From: Hydractinia symbiolongicarpus | Taxonomy: Eukaryota > Cnidaria > Hydrozoa > Anthoathecata > Hydractiniidae | DNA: 64,000 nucleotides | Assembly: GCF_029227915.1 (NCBI RefSeq) | Contig: NC_079879.1 | Coordinates: forward strand, 20,850,501-20,914,500 | Direction: 5' to 3' | In this document: positions 47,001-62,000 of the stretch, piece after piece | How positions within the stretch are numbered: position 1 is the stretch's first letter | How the letters are laid out: every line of letters starts with the position of its first letter | Made by a program: the position numbers and the translations under genes | Notes under the pieces: generated by a model | The model's input: only the letters and a program-made list of their open reading frames with translations | Told to the model about the DNA's origin: nothing | Databases searched by the model: none

Positions 47001-50000
47001 AACTTCCATATTAAAATATTGCCACTTCGTAAAAATGCCATTTTACCTAGTGAACGCGATCAAAGTTTCTCATTTCATTATTAGTACTTGTATTCACAGA
47101 ATACAACCAAATAACGTTTTGTACATTTTTATATTAAATAAAACACATTATACCAATTTCCAATACAAACACAGATAAAAAAGGTTTCTAGTTGCACATG
47201 TATCTTTCGTAGCGCTCAAGTTTTCTTTGTTATTCAAAAAAGAAGCTTTTTTTAGCAAAAGGGGGTAAATGTGCCCATTTTCTTCAATCTTTGTTACTGT
47301 TTAAGGCTGCATGTAATGTTGATAATGCAGTTTCTAAAACAGCTTTGTCAAAACAACCACTTATGATTCAGTAGCTTCTGCAACCATTTATGACCTAGCA
47401 TAATCATAAGAATGATTTTTATTTATACAATATTAATACCCCCGTTTTACCAACTTATCACAACACGAACATTACTTGATCTTTCCATCACACATTTCAA
47501 TGGTCCTCCATCACGAAGAAAGTTTCAACGTTACATAAAATTTGTGCGCAAAAAAGCACGTGCGGAGAAATGATATTGCTGAACTGTGAAATAATTTTTT
47601 ACTAAAGCAAATGATTAATTTTCTTGACGAAAAGAATCTGAAAAAAAAAACGATTAAATATATTTTTTATTTCTTTAAAAGAAAATATTTTGCTAAGAAC
47701 GTTGCTTTGAGTCAGTAAAAGACACCTCGTCACTTTGCATCATTATTAATTTCTTCCTTGTGAGACACAAGAGATTCGAAGTCATATGGCTGTAGCTTTG
47801 TAAAGTCTTTTTCATGAAAAGAATTATCCGATTCTAAGTTTTCTGAGTTATAATCTTTGTCATTATTACAAGACGTCTTATCAAAGAACAAGGTAAACAG
47901 TAAATAAACAAACTTTTAGAAGGTGTGCTGCTGAGCCCACAGACTTTCTGCACGATGTGACGTATGCTTATCTATTCGGACCTAGTCCTCCCGACTTTAC
48001 GCGACCTTGCAAATGTATTTAAAATTAAAGATTTTTACAGACCCGATTAAGGTATAAATAAAGATTTTTAACAATTGTAAAAGGTTCATTTTGACATATT
48101 AATGTTTTGGTTAAATAAAATAACCTTTTTTTCGAATATTTTTTTTCACTGGAGTGCCCTTTTAAATTACACAATCCTAAGTATAGGTCAAAAGTGCACA
48201 TGTTGTTAAATGTTAGGGATTATTGGGTTGGTCAATATTTTTAATTGGTAAAAAAAGTTATTTTTCGGAGCTACTAGCCAAAAACTTTATAATTGATTTA
48301 TAGAACTAATTTTTTGTTTATGTTGTGTGGCAATTGCATGCCTGAGGTAATTTGTGTATGTTTTTGGTGTGTAAATTATCTCATGCAAAAACAAAATATG
48401 GCATATATGGCCAAGCGTGTGTGTGATGTACAATGTAAGTGTTACCAGTTGTAACTGTTTTCAGCAACACCATAACAAGTATGATAATAAAAATGTTATG
48501 TGACCAGACTCTCCCCCTCTTTTTTCTGCAGCTTTACCAAAATGTTACTAATTACCAATACCAATACTATTGTTATCTCTTTTGCTTTATTAACAATTCT
48601 ACTGATAAAATAAGTTGTATTAGTGTGGAAATTTTCTTTATTTTTAAAGGAGGAAAAGGCTTCTGATGAGCTTGTGGTAGCTGCCAGTAAAGTAAAAGAT
48701 GTTTTCACATGGCTGTCACATTCAAGCAAGGTATCAATAAATATTTTTTTAAAAAAATTAGCAAATTTTGTTGCAGGCTGACAGTTGACTATATTTCCAT
48801 AGGTCCTTACTTGTGCATTACCTGGAGAAGTAATGGAAGCAAATTATTTATTTTCGGAAATACATGAAAAATTTACTGCATGTCATACACTCCTGTTGAA
48901 ACGGTATGTTTATATGACTGTATGCATTGCAGTAACATAGAATCTAATAATATAGTTTTCAAATCTAAATCGATATTAATTTTTTTATATTTTTTTTAAT
49001 TTTTATCACAGACAAATTGAGTTAATGAACGAAGCATCTGACTGTCTAGTGAAGCATGGAGGCATTAACCACACAGTAGGTGATTAAATAGCTAGCTTGC
49101 TCTGTAGATAAATTGGGAAGGCTATTTTTGACAAGACAATTTTTGTAATGTTTTAGCAAAGGCGTTTTATTGAATGTATTATTTTCTGTTCTTCTGCAAC
49201 TCTAATTAAAAATGTTATTAATGTAAAGAAGGAAAGATTTTGTTTAAAATCAAACAGAATTAATTTGTAGCTTGTATCTGAACAGCTATGTGGAAAAAAA
49301 ATGTTTATTTTATTTTATACTTTTTCATGAAACAGAAATACTCTTGAAATAAAGATATTTCGTTTCATTCTGTGTCCTTTACGACTAAACCTTAAAAAAT
49401 GAAAGTACCATCATATTCACCATATGTAAACAACAAACTTTCTAATTCCCATCAAAGATGATACATTCACTGTAAGGCATTCTTAATTGCGAAAGTAGTT
49501 AAAAAGCTATCTCCTAACAGTACAAATATTTACATAGTCCTTAATTTTAATTTGTAGCTGCAAGAAGTCTCTAAACAAGCAAAAGCTGTATCCGCAGCAT
49601 TAAAAGGTAACTCTATAACACTCGCGAATTATTAAGTTAAAATTTCAGTATATTGTTACTAGTAATGTCCCATCTCACTGAACTCCATTGTTTTCTTGTG
49701 TATGCCACTTGTAGTAATTGGATAAGTATATTCGTAATGCCTACAAAGAGAATAATGTGTTTAAAATTTCTCTTAATGACTTCTATAAAACATCTCTTAT
49801 AAAACAGTTCTGTTAAATGAAGCCATTACATTACGGCTATAACTTTAAAGATAAATTACTTGGAAACAGATAGGAATAACTGATACCTTCTTCTGCGTGG
49901 GATACTAGAGATCACCTGAGACCAAATTTGTTCCATCTCCCCAATACTGGGTCTTCTAAACTTTTATGGAATGGAGGGGTGATGTCATCTCTGTAACATT

Positions 50001-53000
50001 CTTCGAACACAAATGATCTTCTACATTTTCTTGTCAACATTATCTCACAATACATGCAACATGTACACAAATGTTCAAGTATTTTTTTCTGTATATGTTG
50101 GATCTTTGCTGACATCAATAAAATATTGGTGGGTTAACAAATTTTTAAAAAATATTTATGTATATGGATGGGTCAGGGATGACTTCATCAAAAAAAGTCA
50201 TGATATCTCCTTAACTGCTCAACAAAACCACATGATTTTATACATCAGTATTTCAATCAGTACATGGTAATTATTGAGTTATTGGTAACATCATCAAAAT
50301 GTTCCTTTTTTAATCTTAATTAAATTTTTCTACAAACCAATCTATATTAGTTAAAAGTGATAAATTATTTTTTTAGAGTATGAGATGTCTAAAGAAGATA
50401 CAAGAGTCATGAAACTTAAATCTAACAAGGTAATTAACATAATATTTCTGTCTAAAATCTATTATGAAAAACGAAAAAATCAGTTGCATTTGGTAAATTT
50501 AAGAAATTTAATGTCATAATATAAAGTTAGTGCAAAGAGATTGGAGGTCATAAGGCAAAACAAACGAGATGTTTGTTCTATAAGGTGCCAATCAAACTTT
50601 CTGTAGTTTTCATGGAACGAACAAAAAATCTATATTAAACAATATATATTTTCATGTTCTAGTTTTTAGAGACATTTAAAGAATATGCTAGCATACCATG
50701 CATTATACAAGAAGAGGGCTGTCACAATTCTGCAAATGTCAGGTATACATATCTATTTAGTTGTCATACAGACATAACATTTATTAAGTTTCCCTAAAAT
50801 CAGCTGCAAAAGTGATTCGGTTTAACAAGAAATCCAGAACATTGCTTATAGAAGTATTATTATAAACCAAGCTTGTAGGAAAATCATAATTTGTATAACA
50901 TAATTTGTATAACATCAAATGGGCTAATCCACTGACTTCTGACCCACATAAAGAGTTGCGTAGACTAAAGTATCAACACAACATCTTTGTAGTTGGTAAC
51001 CACAGTTTACAGTTGATACCTAGCCCTATGATACTTTCTGGTGCATAGGTAAATCGGATGAGTCTGTATAATTGAACTTACAAGTGAAACTGGGAATATA
51101 TCTTTGGCATTATTCTAAAGAAATCCTGGGGATCGTGTCTCGATTTTGGTTATAATTGTGAAGCACACAAGATTTATACCAATAGTAGTTTAATAGATAC
51201 TTAAAACTTTTAAACTCCACTACAGCGGTTTGCATCAATCCAAGCGGTTTGCATCAATCCAATCTAACAACAGTCATCAATAGTTTTGGGGTTAGGGTTA
51301 AATATTCTGACAGAAAAGGTCAACTGGCCTGCTATGGAATTTTAGCTTCACAGGAAAAGATTTAAAGTATTCCAAAACTTTAAATTACAGAAGCCTAATA
51401 AGTTTTATATTGAATTAACGCTGCATATCATCCTATTATCAGTACGTTAAACCATACTGCAGTTTTCATATTTCATTGATTTTGCAACATCTTGGGTTTG
51501 CTCGCAGTAGGAGAACGACTTAAATTAGGCTTTACAAGCTTTGTTTCAAATACCTACACTGTCCAGAATTTCCTGGATATTTAAGTTTAAATGCATCTTG
51601 GCTCAAAATTATTTGCAGTGTTGCGGAGATAATGATTTCATAGACGTATGTGATTAGAAACAAGAAATCGTACTCAATCAGAGTAGCTACTATTCTTAAA
51701 ATTTGAGAGGCTATACTATCAAGGAAAGCTTTTGTAACACTGCTAAAAGACCTTTCACGTTACCAAATTTTCCACCTGATTCCTGTTTTCTCGATTTTAC
51801 TAAACATTTAATTTTGTTAGTCTTTTTGTTTCCTTAAGCTTTGGTAGCTTGAACAGCTGTTATGTGTTAACTGAAATCCCTGTATATTATGTTTGTTTGT
51901 TTTTATAAAAAAAAATGCATCACGCTATTGTTTTATTGTATATTATATTTTTGTTAATAATATGGCTGTTTTATATGGTCATGTAATTTTTCTAAATTCT
52001 AAATCTATCTTTCCATCTGCGGGAATTAAAGGTGCTTTGAAATACTCTCAGTTTGGTTATGGCTTCATTTATGCCGCGGCTGAACTTACCATGTTACAAT
52101 TCATTCAGTCATTCAAGTCATATTACAACTGATTTGGTCTTAAACTAAATCACAGCATTTTGTTCAAACTACTTTCTTGTCCGCCTAATTTTCCCTGTGC
52201 AGGACAATAACATGTCGGGTTTGAACATTCCACAACTAGATCTTTATATGCCATTGAAATGTTCAAAGTAGCCTCAAAGTGTGGTAGAAGGAGAAGGTTA
52301 AGGCTAACATTGCCTGTTATTATTCGAAGCTTAGCAAGGCATTTGTTAGGGTATTATTTTTTGTTCAGAATAATACACCTTAGTACACACCTCACCTTTT
52401 TTTAACTAGATACATAGCTATCTATAGCTAGCTAAGTAGTGTAGTGATAAGTAGCTAGCGAGCTATGGATACCTAGTTATATTTCAATCAATCAAGGGGC
52501 AGTGTCCATCCTCAAGTTGCTACAAGAAACGTCAGTTTAAAGTTTTTTTCTCAAACCCACCCATGCCGGAAACGTCAATGAGTGCCAACTTCAAAACACA
52601 AAAGTATATACAATACCTGTTACCTCCACCTTGTTGCCATCTCCTATTTACATTTTTTGCTCGCCTCTGTGTCTAATTTATTAAAATAATAGAGATAATA
52701 GAAGTACTAAAAATCTTAAGAAATAATAGATTATATTGTAATATTGTTTTTATTGAAAAAATACACACTGATTTTTATTGTATATTGTTATAAATATGTA
52801 TCTAGATTTGAAATATCTGACGAGACCATTACAGCACTTGAAACATTTGCTAATATCGAAGGCCAAGTATTGGAAAGGTTAAAGTTTTTAAACTTTAAAT
52901 TCTTTTTTACTTTTTAAAAAAGTTACTATTACTATTTTACACTTTTGACTCAAACTTTTGTTCAAACATTCAAGCCTTTCTTGAAGGTATCATTTAAAAT

Positions 53001-56000
53001 CGATTGATGAAATTTCGGAGGAGGTAAAGGATCAAATAAAATCTAGTTACTCAATGTCTTCATCAGAAGGAAGGTATGAAGTTAAAGAGAATGAGATATT
53101 AAATGAACAAACCCTGCTTGATACAAGCAAGATCTCTAAATTTTCTATTATGTCAGGTATTTCAGTGCACTTTTTTACCCTCTTTTAGTTTTTAAAAGTT
53201 AGCAGTGTAGAATACTGTGTCTCAATTAGAATGTATTTTTATATCTAGGTTATCATGAACTTGTGTATGTCACACACATTAAAGATCCATCGGAATTTCA
53301 AGTACAAAGAGCATCAGACAAAGATAGATTAAATGTGCTGATGACAGCATTAAATAAATATTGCAGACATTCTAACTCTCCTAAAGATCTTGTCTACAAA
53401 ACAGAGGAAGGTATTGTATTAGACCTTTTCTTCTCTTAAGATATGCTGTTTATTTTGTGAAATTTAGTCATTCATAACGTGAAAAGAACAACACAATATA
53501 GTTATCGTTTTTGATGAATTGGCATTTAAAATGCTGTGAAAACCATTTAATTTCAACAATAAGTCATTGTATTTTAAAACACATCCCAAATAGTGAACTT
53601 TTTTACTTTCTTGCCTAATAAACAAGTCAAGATAAACTTGTGACTTTTGTTGTCATAGCTTTAGTAGTTTGAAAGAAAAAGTGAAACAACTTGAAAATAG
53701 CAAAAATGCAAAACGTTAAGACAACCTGTTACGTGTATGATTGTTTAAGAGCCACAACAGATAGTTTTTTAAGTTACAACCAGGTTAAGGTGACGGTATA
53801 CCTTTTGAGCATGATTTTTTAAAATAAATTTTTAAATTTTTTCAGCTATAGTTAATCAAAGTTATTCATTCATAAATCACTAAAAAGCATTTTTAAACAC
53901 CTATCAAATGGTATAAAAATAATTTAAAACTTTTTAACTTGTAAAATGTATGGAGACATTTTTGAAACACACCCTGCCTTCAAAAAAGTGACTTCATTTA
54001 CAAAACTACTTCGTTTCCATTTCTCATTCGATGTTCTTTAGAATCATAATAGATGTATGTAAAAACGATTTTTTGATTATTTTCCACAAAGTCCCTGTTT
54101 TTGATTTATTTTACTTTTTTCTAAAAAAGCCATTTTTTAACTGAAACTTTTGTCTTTAAGATGTAATATCTAGAGAATTGTTGATTTTTTAGGGATAAAA
54201 AAAAATCTTTAAAAAAAACCTTTCAAGCATACTCATAATGATGTTGATACTTTCACACTTCCGAGGCGATGAATATTCAGAAGGTTGTCCTTTTAAATTT
54301 TATTATTCACAAAGATGCAGCAAAAAAAATGTTGCAAGTCATGTGAAACAAAGCAACAACCTGAAACTTTGCTGCATGTTATCTGCAACATTCAAAAAAA
54401 TGTTGCAAGAAATCAAATTGATTTGATTTCGTGCAACAATTTTTTGACGAATTAAGTCGCCTTTAAAAAATCCCTTTATTTTACCCAGCTCCACGATGCA
54501 ATTTTTTCATCAGCATGCAATGCAACAAAATCGCATTGCATGCGGATGAAAAAATCGCATCGTCTCCCCGCTTTAGTATATCATAGAAATTCAAACAATA
54601 ACAAAAAAACTTAAAAAATAATATAGATGTATCTGTTTCAAAAATGTATAATACAAAAAGTTAAAAAAAATGTCAACGTGCTGCGTTTGTGTGGAATCCC
54701 TGAGGTCCCAAACCACTGAATATTTTTAAAAGCCCTTTACGTCCCTTTCCGGCAAAGCGAGCTGCAAGTACGCTTTGACGGTTGATATTGTAAGTTTTGT
54801 CGGACTTTTCAGTTGTCAAAAAACTCTTGTTAAGTGAGCATTCGCTATTTGTGCAAGTCAGTTCAAACTTTGCCCCCAATCCAGCACGAAAGCTACAGAT
54901 TTCTTTTATAGTTATGACATTGTGACAAAGTTTGAATACACACGATTTTCTCAAGCATTCTGGAATGAAATCCATGTTCGTGATCCAGTAGCACGACGTC
55001 AAAGGTTTATCGCATTCTTTGTTCGACGAATCTTTGCTTTCACTGGAACTTTCTAAGTCATTTAACATTTTTCTTTGACTTGCAGAAACAGAACAGGATG
55101 GCACAGAAGAGGATCGGAGTTTACTTTGATTTTTAATCAATCTCCTTTTTGCTGGAGAATTATTTTTTTTATATTTTTCTTTTTTTGTTTTTTTGAAGAC
55201 AAGAACAGCGTATTACGATAACTTGACATTTTTAGAAATGAAAGGTTTGAGGTGTTTTTTTTCCAGATGGTCATTTCTTTTTGGAAAGGACATATAAAAG
55301 ATTTTTTTTATTTTGAAAAATTATACTCAAGAGCATGAAAATGTAACTCCTATTCAATTTGAGGTGTGAAAATCTGAAAAAAAGTTACTTATTCGGATAA
55401 AATCAATATTTCATTTCGAAAAATAAATAAATAGTTTCACCATTGGAAAGATCGTCGTTTTTTTAGTATAAATGGCTAATAAAAAAAATTCGATTTTTTT
55501 GATACAATAAAGGTATACCGTCACCTTAACTATAATACGAAAAGGGAAGTCGATTTTCCTAGAGTGCATTACATAGAAAAAGGTCTGCCATCATAAACAC
55601 AATGAAACAAAGGTAGTATTTTTTTCGTTTTTTCAACACAGACAAAAGCCTAAAGTAGTCACTACTGGTGCTGGACTCTAATATAGAAACAACAAATGTG
55701 ATCACTTGTAGCAGCTAAATTCAATAGTAGCAGTGCTCTGTCTTCATATTTAGTCCATGTTGTGTGTTTTTTGTTGTGGTTCGTTGTGTGACAAAAATCA
55801 AATGAAAACAATTTTTAAAACGAAAATAATTGTTTTGCAAATGTATTTTTTTTTTAATCGGGAAGAGCTCAAATCTGAAATAATCATTTTAGGGAGGATA
55901 TTTTAAAATAGTTTTAGTGGTAGTGGACAAAAGTAAACAATAAAATAAGTGAACAACGTCATGTTAGTGTCTACCTTCTAACACATACTGCGCGATTATG

Positions 56001-59000
56001 CATCCAAGCGACACAATGTACACTGAAACAGAAATGCACACACACAAACCTAGTGTCAAGCAAATTTTTATTGGTTGAAATCATAAAATTACGTCATTAA
56101 ACACTGCAGCACTTACAGCGCCCTCCAAAAAATCAAAATGGTTTTGACTTTTAAAACGATCAGCTCGTGCAAAAGCGCTCTTGAATATTGCACAATATTG
56201 AGCATTTTAATGAGTGCGCCTTAAACCAACATGTTAAAGAATTGAAGTGGAATTTGACCTTAAGATATCAATTAAAATTTGTTTCAAAAGGTGTCCTGAT
56301 GCTCAAATTCGACAGGTGATAATTAACATTTATAACTTTAAAGCCAAAAACATGGTAACGGCTGGTGACATCAGGCTAATACACTCTTGTGTAAACAGAG
56401 GAGTGTTATGAAATATCCAAAACTTGTTAATAAAAAAATTGCCATCAAGTTAACAGAAATACATGCGGAATTAGATGTACAGTTTCAGTTTATTAGCTAG
56501 CCATAGCAGATAATAAATTAAATGAATCAGCTAAAAATGATGAATTGTATAAGTTTGATAAAAAATGTTCCTTAACTATTTAATAATGGTTTGCTTTCAT
56601 TCTTGTCTTCATTTTAAGCTGCCATTTTCTTATGGTACATGCAACTAAGATGGCTAAACTAATTACAATGTGTCAACAATAAGGCGTGTACCTACTTTCA
56701 TAGTTCAAACAACCAAGGCTGTGTGGAGAAGCACAGGATTAAATTCTGTTCAATTCTAATACATTTTAGGTCAACTTCTTTGTGCACAATTTCTTGCTGA
56801 CAACAACTGGTACAGGGCAAGAGTCATCAATGTCACATCGAATGTATGTCCAGATATTATCCCCACTTGGCAGAATGGTTTATGCATTAAAGTACTTTAT
56901 ATTGATTATGGCAATACAGAGTGGTTACCATTAAATAGGTATTTGTTACGTAACCGTTTGTAATGCTAGTGGCAATATTTTTTTGTATCTCATGCAATGA
57001 AATTAAAACACTTTTTTATCTGTTCCTTATGGTAGAATAAGTGGTTGGTAAAAACTTGTTTCCATATTAACTGCATTTCCACGCAAGACATCACAAAGCA
57101 ACCCGTTCTAATTTTAATATTAAGTATTCCTGCTGTTGGAACAATATCAGACACTTTCATAAAAGTTAACAGCCACTTTTAATTGTCTATCTTGAAACAA
57201 ATTTTAAATTATATATACAATTTTCTTTCTTTTTTCTTTTCAATTTGCATTTTGTGAATTTCATTTTGCAAATTTCAAATTACAGCACAATGGAAGTTGA
57301 GCTTTTTGCACCATAGCGAAAATGCAGTCAAATGGAAACGATCCTTAAGTCTCACAGTCTAACCTTGACCTACCTGTAATTTCCAAAAGAATTGCTACAA
57401 TATCTCACAATTATAATTTCAAGCAAGTTATTAACTAAAAAAATGTTAAAAAATTTTTTTACATTGCAATGTCAGCTTTAATTCTTTTTATTTGCAAATT
57501 GTTTTGTTTTTAGATTAAGGCAAATAAAAAATCAGTTCTTGGAAATACCTGAAATGGCAGTGTCATGTTCATTGACAGATATTGTGCCACCATTTAAGGT
57601 TTGTTTTGTTTTTCTTATTTACTTCATAATGATTGGGTAGTTTTTTATTTTTTTTTATTTTGAATTTTAATACATAGGAAGTAGCGTGGCCTGAAAGGTC
57701 CATTAAAGCATTCACTTCAATAACCGGAAATCAACCTTTATTGATGAATGTAAGTATGTTGACTTTGGCTTTCATTTTATACAAGCTATCATTATTTTCT
57801 CACAATCTCCTTTATTTCAATACAGGTCAGAGGTAGAAGTTCTGGCAAATTGTATGTCGACCTAAGAAAACCGGAAGGCGACGAGGAGGCAGCTTTAGAA
57901 GATGATCGTCCCATCTCTGTGCGAGATGCGCTTGTATTTCTTGAAGTTGCAGTTTTCTTTTCACCAGCTTCACAGCCAAATGCAGGTGTGTATGTACTTG
58001 ATATAACCGTTTTTACGTTATCCACATTTGTTTCTTATCCTCCATAGATTTAAACTGATCTGTTTTTGTCGTTTATTCTCAGTTTTTTATCATTTAGTAT
58101 AAATTTCGTGTTAATGGTTTTTAGATGTACACCGCACGTCAAGACATTACATAGATCCGAACCCTCTTGAAAAAGATGCATTTGTAGATGTCACTGTAAC
58201 CCATGTCGAAAACCCTCACCATTTATTTATTCAAAGGGTAAAACATTTGTGGGTTTTTAAAAATCTCTATAGTTTTGAGCATAGCTTTGTTAAAAATAAT
58301 TACATTTGAAGACGATTTGTGCATGAAATAACACCATTCACTCGAAAAGCTGCATAAAAATAAATATTTTACATTTCTTGTATCTAAATTATGCACTTTT
58401 TAAATCCTGTTGTATTGTTTTATTATTAAGCTTGATTCGAGTATTTTGGATGAGCAAAAACATCTCTGCAAACTTTACACTGGTAGGAACAAAAAGGTCT
58501 GGCAAATCGACTGGCCATACAAAGGTGAGTTATATATGTACATGCCTTTAACGAAGTGCTTGTTTTAGTGTCATCGAAGTATATTTTTCTTAATGCAATA
58601 TTTTAGATCTTGTCTGTGCAGCCAAATTCTCTGTTGATCAATCTTGGTATCGAGCTGTTGTTCGAAGTAGGTTTTCGGTCTTAAATTTTGTTTAAAAGAC
58701 TACAGCTATGTTCTTTCTACCGCCTTGATGACTAGTAAAAAAACAAACAAATGTAGCGCTATAGATTTTATGTCTTTTTTACTTACTTAGATGTATATGC
58801 TATAAAATAATAAAAGTTGACAAAAATATGTTATCAGCGAAATTTGTAAAACTGGCTACTTGCTAACGGTAGGAATATATGCAAAATAATGTTAATGATC
58901 TGTACTGTCATTTTTTTGATTCAACACTAGATGGAAGAATAGATAAAATGTCGAGCCATTTTAAATGCTTTTTGATTTTGTTTTAGAGGTTCACTTGGAT

Positions 59001-62000
59001 GATTCTGTAGATGTCCAGTTTGTTGATTATGGCAACATAGAGAACTTAAAGTTTGATGACGTGAAGAAGATTCCACAAATGTATCTGGCATTGCCAAAGC
59101 AGGTAGTTTCATTAATGTATTTGCAAAAAAATAATTGATTTCCTGTGTTGATTTTCTGTGCAGCATAGATGCATGTGGCCAGTCTGTTTACTTGATGTTT
59201 TAGTGCTGGCCTGTAAAGCTACATAATGTCGATATGTTGGACGCTGAAGATGAATGGAACACAGGTGTAAGTCAAATCTATCACATCGGCTCTAACCTAA
59301 GGGTTTTTCATGCAGAAGCTTAATTGATATTTTCTTGTTTTTAGGCAAAGTTATTATTGGAGGAATTTCTGAACAAACCATTTGTGACAGTTGTTAAAGG
59401 TTAGACTATAATTATGTTCTGTTAATTACAATTTTTATATTTTTGTGATCCAACGGTACAGCATTTAAGACTCCCTGTGAGCTTTCACTATAAAATTCCT
59501 TCTAGACATAGACGTGAATGGAATAGCTAGTATTGAGCTGTTCGACACGTCCACCAATGAAGATGTTAACATAAATCATTTGCTTATCAGAAAAGGTCTT
59601 GTAAAAGGATTGGGCGAAAGGTATCCGTTTCATTGTTTGCAATTCATGAATTCATTTCACAACAAGAAAATTGTTTATCTGGACTTTTTTGAACTAACAT
59701 AGTGAAAATATAAAATCAGACCCAGCGGCAGTTTTGTCGTTGTTCGTGGTTCGGTTCAATCATTAAAACCTGTGGTTATGAAACTTTTTGGAGATCAAGC
59801 AATTTTTCAATTTGTTTTTTCAAGTTTTAATAATTACTAACCCGAAATAATATTTAATTCTTATAACACACCCACTCATCCTGATTCGAGTCATCTGTGT
59901 TTTTCTTCTGTGCTTTTTTTTAAATTTATTTAAAGTAACATTCTTTACAGTATGTGCAGTTTCTCTTTTTGCTTTCAGTGCTGAACTGGCATACAATGTA
60001 GAAGAAAAGAATATACAGATGGTTTCGCCGACTGATACTGCTGTACCTTCAAATCAAATGACTACAAGCGAAAACAGTGTTTCGCCATTGCTTTCACCTT
60101 CAAAGTGTAATGATAAACAGAAAGCGAGGTCGTCGAATAGAGTTGACGTTGTTAGACATTATTTACCAGCAGTCTTACCAAGAAAGAATGAATTTTCAGC
60201 GACTGGTGTATATGTTGATGATGACGGCCTTATTTACATGCATACTTTTGGAAGTGGTAAGGTTTTCATTCAATTCTTCGCTTTCTGTATGAACTTATAA
60301 TTGTTAGATTCAGAATGTTACCTATCGAGAGAAAGATATTTTTCCCCTAGTAAATTTACTTTACTATAGTGACACTCCAACAATATGGGAATATATTAAC
60401 AAAAATTATAACAGCTTTATGATTTGTAAAATCTATTTTTATTCTATAGAAGTCATAGCAGCCATACTTACGGAAAGTGGAGTATTATTTTTCACAACTT
60501 CAACGTTCATCTTTATTATTAGCTTCTTTTCAAAATTCAATGCAATGGTTACACCTTTTATAATTCTACTCTTAACTCCATCTCAAACGAAACACTCACT
60601 TTTGTTAACCTCTTAACGTTCTTTATCACTTCAATTAGTGATAAATTTCTCCATCTTTACCAGACCAGAAACTGTCTCTCATTCCTTATTCCAGAGTCTC
60701 TAACAGCATGTAGTGTGAGTCAGGTTTCCAAGTCATGAAAGTTATATGTAAAGTTTATACCTTATATTCTTCTATTTTTTCTTGGTGAGGGCATTCCATT
60801 GCATAATGTTTTGTTGAACTGCAACTCATTACTCGACGATCACTGTTTTTTTGAATTGCTACTTCTCTTGTTTTTCTATATTTGAAAGATACCTTTCCAT
60901 TTCAAAAACCGCCTGTTCTTTTTCTTCTTTTCCGAAGAATAACACTTCCTTGTTTCGCAAGATTTTCGATAGAATCTACTAACATATTTTGCAATTTTGT
61001 CTTCATATATATGCATATTCTAACTTTTATGTAGCTCGAGCTACTTTTTGTACGAGAAAGAAAGCTTGGGCGAAATAATGGCACTTGCTAAATACTTGTA
61101 CTGTGGAATGAAGTACTATCTATTGATTACAACTTGTCATTAAGTACCACATCCTGTTTACATATTCTGATAAAGTTTTTAAAGTATTCTTCATCTTTAT
61201 CTACGAAAAGTAATACCCACAAAAAATCATAAAACCCAAAACTCCGCAAAATTTAAACCCTGAAGGAAAGAAAGGAAGATTTTAACCACTTGTAGAATTA
61301 TTGAAATGTGTGGTCAAAGCCTCGTCATTATTGGGTATATTCCTGTAATGAATATACCCAATAATTTTGAGGAAAGGCTCTTTTTAAAAAAAAATGTTTC
61401 ATAACAATTTATGTCATTCCTTCAATTTATTTGCATACAATCAGCTGCAAAAATTAAGTACCTGCGAGAATTAGTACCGCTAAAATATATAGGAAATAGA
61501 AAAACAAGCAATCATTATTTTGTCCCAGATTTAACTAAAAATTACTTCCTTTTTTTTTACTAGCTAACTGTTTAATTTTCTTAAGCCTTTTTAAAATGTA
61601 ATATTTTTTTCCAGATGAGTTGCTAAATGGAATAATGGCAGATTTAAATAATTCAAAATTCAAAGTACATCCGAAATCCACCGCAGAACTATCAATAGGC
61701 CAAGCATGTGTAGGGAAGTATTCATTAGATGGTTGGTGGTATCGCGTTGAAATACTTGCTATCATAGACGAATTCAGGGTAAAGGTGAGTACATACATTT
61801 TGGTTCTGGTCTACAAATTATTTTTCAGATTTATCAGTCATGTAACGTTTGTTTTCAAAGTAGTATTTTTTATTTTATAAGTCACTGTCTAAAAAATAAA
61901 TAGTTGACGCTCGATATTTTAAATATCAGGGGACCGACGAAAAAATTCAGAGTATCGAAAGTTTGAGATTTCCCAGTTAACGTTTTTACCACGAGCTTCT

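Larger units (their letters stand above)
53789..55525. mobile_element. TTAA-flanked TIR element (1737 bp) in RNF17 intron 17
   Basis: GGTGACGGTATACCTTT (53789-53805) is exactly inverted at the right end (AAAGGTATACCGTCACC, ending 55525), and TTAA lies directly outside both ends (53785-53788, 55526-55529). The interior carries three large foldback structures (54328-54562) and one truncated minus-strand ORF. TTAA duplication fits Kolobok or piggyBac, whereas the ORF resembles Mutator-like transposase N-termini, so the superfamily is ambiguous. Confidence 0.85.

Noticed and set aside
59204-59264. RNF17 exon ending at 59264 (G|gtgtaa)
   Set aside because: That junction creates an immediate stop in the next exon; the donor two bases later (GGT|gtaagt) keeps the frame and is consensus.
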